This document shows positions 46,524 to 55,611 of a DNA stretch of 64,000 nt, piece by piece (within the stretch, counting starts at the first letter, position 1; the number at the start of each line of letters is the position of its first letter). The stretch is from contig OX419339.1 of the NCBI GenBank assembly GCA_948470475.1, positions 9,161,502 to 9,225,501 on the forward strand, given 5' to 3'. A model generated the notes under the pieces. It saw only the letters and a program-made list of their open reading frames with translations. It had not been told where the DNA came from and searched no databases. The translations under genes were made by a program, and so were the position numbers. This DNA comes from Galaxea fascicularis. Its lineage: Eukaryota > Cnidaria > Anthozoa > Scleractinia > Euphylliidae.

Positions 46524-49500
46524 TTAGCCGGTTAACGAGGTCGATCCGACTCGCCTTTTCGGCGGCAAGGGTGGAGGAATTTCAGCACTACACTCTTCTC
46601 CAGCCGAAAACGCTTTGGAGTTGGAGTCGTGTAGAGTGCTATCAGAAGCCAAATTTCCTGCAGTAGAGGTGTTTTTTTGAGAAATGTTTCCTTTCAATGT
46701 GGAGGGATTTCCCTCCGGTTCATCGAAGTTGGCATAAACATTCTCTTCTTCATCGCTCGGACTTCCAAGATGCAAGTAGTGAGATGTCTCTATCCCGCCT
46801 GTGCCACAATGATCTGAGACACCTTCAGACTGATCGTCTTCACCGCCGTTAACTAAAATCTCTTGGTTGACATATTTTCTTTCGAAGCATTTTTCGTAAT
46901 CATCGTCATCGTCGGATACAATTGTTTCGCTTGATTCACGATTTTCAGCAACTTCCCCAACGTTTTCAAGGACAACATTTCCAGATACGGATGAAAGTTG
47001 AGGCTGTTTTTTGAGCGCTTGCGTTTCAGAATCCTCTCTGGTCTTTTGTCTGTTTTCGGGGAGCTTTTCTACCAGCTCACAAAATTTCTCGGTTGAAACA
47101 GGACAGTTATTGTTTTCGCACTTGGAGTCCTTCTCCGCAATTTTTGGCTCCCTAGTTGTGTCCAAAATGCCGCTCGTGCCCTTTCCGGGAGGAAATGGCC
47201 GCGTTCTGTCAGCTGGGTCTTGCTCTTGTACCTGCTTTTTAAGCTCTTGTACTTGGGCCCGTGCAGCATTCAATTGACTCCTGAGTTTGAAAAACTGCCC
47301 GATGTCGTTAATATCCATGAAGTCTTCTTCACGGCGAGACGAGATCAACTCATTCCTAAGGATCTTTGGATACGATTTCACCTGACTTGTTAATGCGGAA
47401 CATTCCTTCCTGCTGCTGGTAATGCTGCTACCATTGATAGGTGTTGTTTTCACTGTTGTTTTTTTCTGTTTCTTCCTCTTTGAAAATACTGCCTGAGACG
47501 TTTCAAGAAAATTGTCCATTTCTTCATAATTAAGGCCATCGACCGCCTGAGGCGTTTCAAGAAAATCGTCCATTTCTTCATAATTAGGGCCATCGACCGC
47601 CTGAGACGTTTCAAGAAAATCGTCCATTTCTTCATAGGAATGGTTGTCCAATGCCTGAGACTTTTCAGGAAAATCGTCTATTTCATCATAACAACGGCCG
47701 TCGGCTGCCTGAGACTCTTCAAGGAAATCCATTTCTTCGTAAGAATGGTCCTCATCACTGCCTTCGTCTTCAATATGTTTTGAAAGTAGTTTTCGCTCAC
47801 TAAGCTCGTGACGTCTTCCTTTTTCTACAAGTTTTTGGCCTTTCATGTGTTGGTAATCTTCGCTCTCATCTCCTTCACAGGTAATATCTTTGAAGGTGTC
47901 CACAAAGTCCTCCTGTCTAAAACATTGTCCATCGTCTTTCACTTCAGCGTACACCCTATAGGCTTCCTCGACCTTCTTCCAGTCTGTAATGTCAGTTACC
48001 TGATATGCTAGACCTTGCGGTTCGTTCCTTAGAAGCAATGGTGGTACATTCTCGTCGCGTGAATCTGTGTCGTCGTGTTCGCTGTCAGTGTGCTCTTCTC
48101 CAGGGCAAAGCACTTTACGTTGTTTTCCTTTCTTCGGAGGCAGTAATGGCGGGTTTTCTTCTTGTGCATCGAGACCGTCCATTTCCTCACTGTGCAGTGG
48201 CAAAAGAAATATTGGTCTCGGTGGTAGCTCAGGCCCAACCTCGTCATCATGATCTACTGTTGAAGCTTTTTTACTGTGATCAGATTCCGCGGTGCAATCA
48301 GTACGGCTTCCTTCCAATTCTTCAGTTTGCTTTTGTATAGCTTGAGATACACAGACAGTGTTCACCTCCTTATGGGAAACTTCCTCTGCCTTTGCTTTCC
48401 GCCCTCTCGGCTTGGAAACTTGTCGAGGGTTATGTGGTGGCGCTCTGATGGCCTCACCCGCTGTCGACGGTAATCTTGACTTGGGGGGAAGAGGAGGACA
48501 CACATTCGTAGCAGCGATTTCAGTTTCAAAATTTCTGTAAAAGCCATCATCCGTGACTTCGGAAGTAGCTGGAAAGGCGCTGATACTCTCTTTGAGTTTT
48601 CTGGTTCCACCAGTCGCATAGTTTTCGTAATCTCCGCCCTCTTGAATTTCGCCATAGCTTGATTGAAAAGATCTTCGGAAGTCGGATGATGGTAGACGGT
48701 CACGCTTTGTTGACTCTTCTATGTTGACATGTGATTCCTTCTGTAACGGTGCGTCTTGCTTGGCTCTCCGAATCCTTGGAAGTGGCTCTGGTGGGATTTC
48801 TAGCGAACGCAGATTAAACCGTCTGACCGGGATTGCCGCGAAGTAGAAGGAGTCCTTCATTAAATCATCGAGCCTTTTTAACTTGGTTTTGCTCGTTTCG
48901 ATAGTCAGTCTGCAGTCTTGGATTCTTTTTCCGGTTTCCACGGGAACTTTAAAATCACAGCCAACGTTGATATCCAGTGTTTTGGGGAAAACGTGTAGTA
49001 ATAATTCTTTATCGTAAGAAGCAGCGAAGACCATTTCAACCTCGGCTTTGCGCGTGAGACGGATGTTGCCCAACTTCATCAAGGACGATGCGCTCAAGTG
49101 GTTTTGCTTGGTTCGTGTTGACTGAGGAACAAATCGAATATTTACTGGCAAATCATTCTTCGCTAAAATCTCCTCTATGTGATAATCCTTAACGTCCAAC
49201 AGCGGCAGAAACCTTCCTGATAGATGCAATGGCAGACGAACCTCTCTGAAATCATCACCATGGACAACTCGAGATGTTAAAAAGCTAGGAGCACTTCTTA
49301 CGTCCATCAAAGTGAGCTTGCTTCCGGAAACAATGTGAAGCGAAGACTGGATGTCGTCAAGAACGAGAAAATGTGGTGAGTCCGCCGCAAGTAAATCCTT
49401 CACAGTGCTGAGTTCCTGACACTTCAGCGGCAGAAGGTTTGCTTTGATATTAGAGTTCTCTTGCACGCAAATCTCTTGACCGAGCTGATCGAGTGCCACA

Positions 49501-49682
49501 ATTGTTTTCTGTCGCTCTACTGTGTACAAAACAAGAATCTGGCCCACTTCTAATGACTCGGCTTCGTTTGTTCCGCAAAATCCAAACTCAATCTTCACAG
49601 TTGTAGGAAGACGATATTCGTGATGATCAAGAAATGTGGCAAGCTCGATGGAGGCATTGTCTGGTTTTTCACAAGAGTCCAT
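46524..49682 (-). CDS. CABIT-domain scaffold-like protein B (1052 aa, single exon, YEEM repeats)
   Basis: An uninterrupted frame starting MDSCEKPDN, which aligns with the MDST start of protein C. CABIT-like region at residues about 20-310 (LPTTVKIEFGFCG, VGQILVLYTVERQKTIVALD, LPVNIRFVPQS near 178). SH3-type motifs: PPLPPK near 400, PELPPRP near 485, PPLLPPKK near 514 and PPPLPPKRR at the C-terminus near 1037. Residues 646-732 contain about five 18-residue repeats centred on YEEM or YDEI (YEEMDDFLETSQAVDGPN-type). YxxM is the PI3K p85 SH2 consensus. A short coiled coil (FFKLRSQLNAARAQVQELKK) lies near 794-815, and YVNQEI near 937 and YANF near 983 are GRB2-type sites. No catalytic motif. Most likely a cytoplasmic phosphotyrosine adaptor (inference). 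Closest relative in the window is protein C. Confidence 0.83.
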   Translation of the reverse strand: MDSCEKPDNASIELATFLDHHEYRLPTTVKIEFGFCGTNEAESLEVGQILVLYTVERQKTIVALDQLGQEICVQENSNIKANLLPLKCQELSTVKDLLAADSPHFLVLDDIQSSLHIVSGSKLTLMDVRSAPSFLTSRVVHGDDFREVRLPLHLSGRFLPLLDVKDYHIEEILAKNDLPVNIRFVPQSTRTKQNHLSASSLMKLGNIRLTRKAEVEMVFAASYDKELLLHVFPKTLDINVGCDFKVPVETGKRIQDCRLTIETSKTKLKRLDDLMKDSFYFAAIPVRRFNLRSLEIPPEPLPRIRRAKQDAPLQKESHVNIEESTKRDRLPSSDFRRSFQSSYGEIQEGGDYENYATGGTRKLKESISAFPATSEVTDDGFYRNFETEIAATNVCPPLPPKSRLPSTAGEAIRAPPHNPRQVSKPRGRKAKAEEVSHKEVNTVCVSQAIQKQTEELEGSRTDCTAESDHSKKASTVDHDDEVGPELPPRPIFLLPLHSEEMDGLDAQEENPPLLPPKKGKQRKVLCPGEEHTDSEHDDTDSRDENVPPLLLRNEPQGLAYQVTDITDWKKVEEAYRVYAEVKDDGQCFRQEDFVDTFKDITCEGDESEDYQHMKGQKLVEKGRRHELSERKLLSKHIEDEGSDEDHSYEEMDFLEESQAADGRCYDEIDDFPEKSQALDNHSYEEMDDFLETSQAVDGPNYEEMDDFLETPQAVDGLNYEEMDNFLETSQAVFSKRKKQKKTTVKTTPINGSSITSSRKECSALTSQVKSYPKILRNELISSRREEDFMDINDIGQFFKLRSQLNAARAQVQELKKQVQEQDPADRTRPFPPGKGTSGILDTTREPKIAEKDSKCENNNCPVSTEKFCELVEKLPENRQKTREDSETQALKKQPQLSSVSGNVVLENVGEVAENRESSETIVSDDDDDYEKCFERKYVNQEILVNGGEDDQSEGVSDHCGTGGIETSHYLHLGSPSDEEENVYANFDEPEGNPSTLKGNISQKNTSTAGNLASDSTLHDSNSKAFSAGEECSAEIPPPLPPKRRVGSTSLTG
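47488..47750 (-). repeat. 54-bp coding minisatellite in CABIT gene B
   Basis: About five units of 18 codons. The three leftmost on the plus strand are nearly identical at DNA level (CGTTTCAAGAAAATCGTCCA) and the outer two are diverged. Each encodes one YEEM or YDEI. The units stay in frame. Confidence 0.85.
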
Positions 49683-50065
49683 ACTGAGGGCGTACTAAAC
49701 GAGCAGGCTCGAGACACGCTTCTTTGATAATTGAAATTAAACTGAAAGGTCACACTCATTTTCCTTTGCCTCAGCTTTCATTTGGGCTGAAACGCGTGAC
49801 GTAAGGTCACTATTCCTATTTTCGTCTACCTTATTTGGCGTGTCTTTCTCAAAACTTCCGAAAACATTTCGGGCTCCGAAAAACTATTTTACGTGCATTA
49901 GATTCATTGGCAGAATTTATATTTGTAATGTTTTCTGAAAAATAAAATAAAGGATGGCATAATATTGAGATTTTGTTACAAAAGCTAGTACCAGTCCATA
50001 GATCGAAAACCGACTTGAGAAACACTGCTCCGGCCAGAGATGATCTTTCTGGAAAAACTCTCGCC

Positions 50066-50275
50066 AGGGGCCCGTGTTCTCGAAAGTCCCGAGACTTTTT
50101 GGGCGTATTTTGGGTGCTATAATTTCCTTCGTATCTTAAATTTTGCAACAAATTTGACCTTTCGTAACTTGAAATCATAGTAAAAGACCAGCTTTCTAGA
50201 ATAAGCGGATTGCAGTTTTAGAAATGGCTTTTCGGGCCCGAAAGGTTTCCGGGAGTTTCGAGAAACGGGCGCCAG
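50066..50275. mobile_element. MITE-like TIR element
   Basis: GGGGCCCGTGTTCTCGAAAG at the left is matched by CTTTCGGG/TTTCGAGAAACGGGCGCC at the right. The arms are about 40 bases and imperfect, around an AT-rich core. It lies upstream of CABIT gene B. Confidence 0.65.
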
Positions 50276-50639
50276 GTCTCAATACAATACATGCACCCCG
50301 TCTCCAATTTGAATTTTGTATCCCTAGCATTTCCCTTTAGTTACAGTTGCTCATTCTACGCCTACTCTTCGTTTTCAGTATCCTGACGGTCTTGTACCTG
50401 AAGTGCCGGATTTCTAAAAAAAAAAAAATTGGAACGCGATTCGAATACCAAACAAAAATAAAATTCGAAAGGACATTCAATAGAATTTGAAAGACGAATA
50501 ACGAAATCCACAACTAGGATAACACAATACGGAACGGCCGAGTAGCATCGAGAACACGGATAACCACACTGAGTTCCAAATGTAAATAATCAAACACACG
50601 ATACCGTATCCGCAAACAAAGTCAATTTTAGCGGAATCA

Positions 50640-51493
50640 TAGCCTGCATGACAGGCGCTTTATGAGCCAAGCGGGGCGAACGCGATATTTCGCGCGGAGC
50701 GCGACACGAGCGCGACACGAGGGGAAGAGAAAAATAAAGCGCTTGTTCGCAGTCCATTGTTCTTGCTGTTCCACCAATGCTCGACCGTCCATCAGGTAGA
50801 CGGTCATGCTTATTGGTCAATTAGTACGAGAGATGCAGTTTTGGAACTAGCCTGCATAAATATCGCGTTCGCTCCGCTTGGCTCATAAAGCGCCCGTCAT
50901 GCAGGTTAGTTCCAAAACTGCACCTCTCGCACGTGAGGTTTTCAAGACGAAAATTGCCACGGAGTGCAGAAATAATGTAAAGCAAAGGAACTCGCTCAAC
51001 ACTACAGATCCAGCCCAAGTCGCCGAATTCAGAAGCTATAAAAAAAGAAACAGAAAATATAGCATTCAACGCGCTAACAATTATAACGTGACAATTTTTA
51101 ATGCCGTTCACCAACTCGAAGATTCGCGGATATAGTTGGAAAATTAAGCTTTCACCAAATCCTGTTGGTAACAAACCCAACACGTCTTTCTTCTGTAGCA
51201 GTGCTGCGATACATTTCTTCTGTTCTTCCTCTAAACAATCAATATTGGGAAAACTTTCATCGCTTCTTCATCTTGATCACGCCACGTCATCATCACGTGG
51301 TACTAATTGACCAATCAGCATGACCGTCTACCTGATGGACGGTCGAGCATTGGTGGAACAGAAAGAACAATGGACTGCGAACAGGCGCTTTATTTTTCTC
51401 TTCCCCTCGTCTCGCGCTTCGCGCTCGTGTCGCGCTCCGCGCGAAATATCGCGTTCGCCCCGCTTGGCTCATAAAGCGTCTGTCGTGCAGGCT
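50640..51493. mobile_element. Mutator-like fold-back element with about 190-bp TIRs
   Basis: The left arm from 50641 (AGCCTGCATGACAGGCGCTT) and the right arm ending at 51493 (its reverse complement with a few changes) pair over about 190 bases, including GACGGTCATGCTTATTGGTC and GACCAATCAGCATGACCGTC. AGCGGAATCA stands directly outside both ends (50630-50639, 51494-51503), a 10-bp target duplication. Long TIRs plus a 9-11 bp duplication is the Mutator pattern. No transposase is inside. At 50820-50940 a second, truncated TIR copy is embedded between smaller inverted repeats (ATGCAGTTTTGGAACT and AGTTCCAAAACTGCA). Confidence 0.82.
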
Positions 51494-51644
51494 AGCGGAA
51501 TCACCCCTCATCGTTACTGTTCCACCTTTGTTATCTTTTCGCAGACGTCAATGATCCAAAACCTGCATCTTGAACTGGAAAACGTAAAAATTGACATTCA
51601 CAACAAAAGTGATACGCACGTTGATGCGGGTGAACATGCGAACG

Positions 51645-51760
51645 CGGATTAAACCCAATGCAAAGAATATGAAATGAAGAATGATTCTCGCAGTTGTCAA
51701 CGCAATTTATGCAATTGCGAGAGAAGCCTGAAAAAAATTCAGGACTTCAACGGGGCAACG
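51645..51760 (-). mobile_element. SINE-derived repeat fragment, reverse orientation
   Basis: The reverse complement reads GAAGTCCTGAATTTTTTTCA, GCTTCTCTCGCAATTGCATA and CTGCGAGAATCATTCTTCAT, matching the body after the tRNA-like head at 63731-63880. Confidence 0.68.
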
Positions 51761-52077
51761 GCGATTTTGACGGCAATGAATTGAACGATTTGATTTCATG
51801 TTTTAAGTTTAATTTGCTCTTGATATAGCCTTTTCAATGTCCGACAGTCACTAACCCATAATTACCCTCCAAACCAAAGTAAACCCGCAAATGTAGAGGT
51901 TGCAAACGGAAACATGCTTTCCATTTGTATCAAAACGTACACGAGGATCTTTGCGGGGAACTCTGGTCGGACAAAATTTAGTACTCGCGCCTGACTTTGA
52001 CCGTCCGTTTGTTACACTCCTCTAGGCTTAAACCCGGTGCCCTGGAGTTTTCTTGAAATTTTCTATTTATAGGCCGT

Positions 52078-52560
52078 TAGAAGGACTTTTAAACCCCTCC
52101 GGGGGGGGGGGTGCTTTCAGAAAAATAGGGTGGGGTGTGCGGCACGCTCCTTGAAACCCGTGTCCTATCTCAGACTAAAATCTGTGATTTTCCCTACCCT
52201 ATTTCGGACCTGATCAAAAATTCTATACCCTATTTCAGACCTGTCTTATAATCAGTTCCCTAGGTCAGACCAATGATAAAAGCAATGTTTATACGCTTTT
52301 ATACTAGAGTGCACAGAGCATACCCTATTTCAGACCAAAATGGTCAAAACTGATACCCTATTTCAGACCAAAATGGCTAAAAAAAAACCGTACACTTTGG
52401 CGCCGCACATACCTATATAAGCCATATAAGGGAAGACCCTCTCCCCGCCCGCCCGGATTTTCAACAATCTAAAAACAACCAGCCCACTTTTACCTGTCAC
52501 GTTTCGTACCTTACTTCCCTGAAGGAAGTTTGAAAGAGCACTCGAAATAGGTCGTTTCCT
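52078..52560. repeat. Degenerate tandem repeat, ACCCTATTTCAGACC units
   Basis: Units such as ATACCCTATTTCAGACCAAA recur irregularly at least five times between 52190 and 52375. They are preceded by a G/C homopolymer hairpin (CCCCTCCGGGGGGGGGGG). A related TGGTCTGAAATAGGGTT occurs reversed at 61990. Confidence 0.65.
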
Positions 52561-52723
52561 TGTCAAATCCCATCAGACCAGCCGGTGCTGACACTTCCTC
52601 ACTTTAGGTATTTGACACGCGTAAAATCAATGTTATCTCCAGATAAGGTCTCTAGCTTATCAGGTCGTCGCGCCAATCCAAGTTCTTTTTTCGATATTGA
52701 ATGATACTGATATAGCTCTCCTA

Positions 52724-52985
52724 ATGCAAGGCGGAAGTTGTTTTAGTTATTTAATGGTAAACTGTTAAAACTACTATCAATACGGATTACATATGATATT
52801 CGTTTCAGTGTTAGCTACAGTTTAATATCAAGCTTTAGCTAGATGTTACGAATAATCGGATTACAAAATACGATCTCCAGAATATTAAAGAGTTTGACAA
52901 AAAAATCCTTTGAGCCATATAAATGAAGACGTTGATCAATTTTCCTGAAATAATTGTACGTGATTGTGAATATATGCATGGCAAT
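52724..52985 (+). repeat. Dispersed repeat, inverted partner at 63035-63235
   Basis: GGCGGAAGTTGTTTTAGTTA, CAATACGGATTACAT, GATATTCGTTTCAGTGTTAG and GACGTTGATCAATTTTCCTG occur in the same order on the opposite strand at 63035-63235. Similarity is high over at least 200 aligned bases, with indels. Confidence 0.7.
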
Positions 52986-52989
52986 CATA

Positions 52990-54760
52990 TATTTGAACTG
53001 CGAATGAAAGAATGAGGGTGTTCAATCATCATTCACATCTTCATTAAATTGTACATATCCGTAAATATTTATTTTACCCGTTTCTTCGTGAACATGTACT
53101 TAATTGTAATTCAGCCTCCAGGCGTAGCTTGAACGGTACTCAAACTGATTATTTTGCGATCGACACTATTTTTTAATCCTAAATATTTTTACCCATTCAA
53201 CTTCGAAAGTTAGCATTCAAACTTCCTGGGAATAGCGATAAACATGTCATAAAATATCAAATACCGGAAACAAGTTCATACACTGAATTTTCCGGAGCAT
53301 TCTACAATAACAGGAAAGAATTCTTGTAAGTAATATTGGCTATTCAAAAGAATGTCGCACCAAATCCCTGAAAAGTTCCAGTTTTGTATGAATTACCAAA
53401 TAAAAACCAGGACACCAGAATCACTTTGGCACTGAGCTCTACCAGGCCGAAACTCTCTACATTGTGTGGTGTTTACCGGCGGAAAAGATCACGCACTTTT
53501 GGTATCATTGTGGCAATATAGTGGAACAACTCTTTACAGACCGGGATGAAACAACTGAAAATTTAGTATACTTCTTGTGTATTTAAGCAGCTTCTTTCGT
53601 GTGTCCACATCCGCTCAAATTTTACAGCGAAAATCCTTCTCGGTTTGGCGAAATACAGGAAATTTTGTCGCTGTTTTGTTTGTGTTGTTGTTGTTTTGTT
53701 TTGTTTCTTAGCCGTTCATTTATGCACCTGGTGTCTAACAATGTTATAGTAACACTTGGAAACATTGTATTCTATAAGCTTTGTTTGCTGAGGCTCTAAG
53801 TCAGAGGAAGAACGCACTCGGTTTGGCATACTTTGGCCAGCGAGTGGCCGTTTATTAAATAACAGCCCTAGTTATAAAATTATGTAGAAGTTCTCAGCAA
53901 AGGTGGGGTCACACCCGCCTTTCAGTGCAATATAGGCTTAATACAGAACCACATGCTGAAGAGAATATGAACAACTAAAAGAAACGATCCGATATTCAAG
54001 ATAACCCACCAAGTTATAGTGACAAATAGAAAAAATCAGGGGGTGGGATAGATGGGAGGGAAAAAATGAAGTAACACGTTGTCAGAAAAAGATGGAGGCC
54101 GAAGAGGCCTGCAGTCACGTGATTACTGTTTATATACCCTGATGATGTCATCCAGCATACCGGATATTGTAGTAACCGGACGTTCCCGAACCAATGCATA
54201 AACTCATTTATTCCATATAAAAAGGAATAAATATTATTTTTGCGTTAGCCTTGAAAACAGTGATGCTGAAAAAGTCAAACCTTACAACGTTTGGATTCTA
54301 CGTTCAAGTGACTATGTAAGTCAGTCGAAAATACGTCGTAGTTACTACGTTCAGATTCTATCGTCTTTTTCGTGGGCTCTTTTATTCTTTTCGCATCTTA
54401 AAGAGGAAATTCAACTGCTTCTCCAGGATCCCGGTAAACGTGAAAGAAAGCTACCAGAGGAGACATAAGAGCCAGCAGTCGCGGATCAAGAAGTAAAAAG
54501 TCAGCTGGAAGTACACGGTGAACACGTCTTGGAACAAACTGACCGGAGGTCCTTTGACAGTGATTGTTCGTAACGTTGAGCCATGTATCAACATTTGACG
54601 CATTCTGGGATCGTGATAACAACCCTAAACATTGGCTATGAGCGCTTTGTCAATTCTCAATTTAGTACGGATAATCAAGACATTAATCAAGACTATTTTT
54701 TTCTTTTTGAAATTCTGAATGGAGTCAGGCACACACAAACTGTTCGAAACCATAGCTTCC
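52990..54760. other. No gene seen
   Basis: Intergenic between CABIT genes B and C. AT-rich with only short, unsupported open frames. Confidence 0.35.
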
Positions 54761-54944
54761 TTTATTGCACCCATTTGGAAATCACTCGTCCTTCATGAAA
54801 TCTGATTGGCTTTCAACAGTGCAATTTATTCCCAAATTGCACCATTTTTTGCTCTGAATCACATCCTTTTTTAAAGCTCTCCTGAAGTGAAAATTAAATA
54901 AATATTAATACTGACAAAAACCTGTGTGATTTCAAAATGGGTGT

Positions 54945-55078
54945 AACAAAGTGGTAATTGAACTTCGTGTCGCAAATCGAACGAGCGCGCAGCGCGAGTT
55001 CGATTTGGAAATCACGCGTTTGATTTCAGACCAAATTGCACTCCACTCAGTTGACCTCAGTTCAATTACCATTATTAA
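54945..55078. repeat. Imperfect palindromic repeat
   Basis: TGGTAATTGAACTTCGTG at the left and CTCAGTTCAATTACCATTA at the right, with CAAATCGAACGAGCGCGC/GCGCGAGTTCGATTTGG inside. MITE-like. A shorter inverted pair, TTGCACCCATTTGGAAATCA near 54765 and GTGATTTCAAAATGGGTG near 54928, lies just left. Confidence 0.6.
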
Positions 55079-55611
55079 TCATAAAAATTACAATTTCCTC
55101 AACTTGCTAAGCTGTTATCTGACAGTTTGTTATTGCACAGCTCAAAAGGCCAATCTCATTCAAAGTTGTAGTTTAAATCAACTAATCACAACCTTGGTTT
55201 TAATCATCATAGTAACAGTGTACGGACTCCTGAATTGAGGCTCATCAAAATGGATGTTTTTTCCCCTTGAACAACGTCAGTATTTTAGAAAACAGTAGTG
55301 ATTTTGTTTATCTTGTGGCACAAACGTTGGCCAAAAAACCAGACGATTCCTTCTTCTTTTCTCGGAAATTGTAATTTTTTTGATTAATAGGTAATAAGAC
55401 TTCATGTCGTCCAGTTGGGTCTGTCATCATACTCGTGATAAACAGTAATCAGTCCTATTACCATTACTACTGAGCGTTTTAACAGTTAAAAAAACGTAAT
55501 TTCCTTGAAAGAAAGACGCGAATTTGTCTCGATTGTTTCAATAAATTTACTGTACAAGCTCACACTAGTAATCCTGAGTGAAAGAGGTGGAAATGTGTTG
55601 TGTTGTTATCC

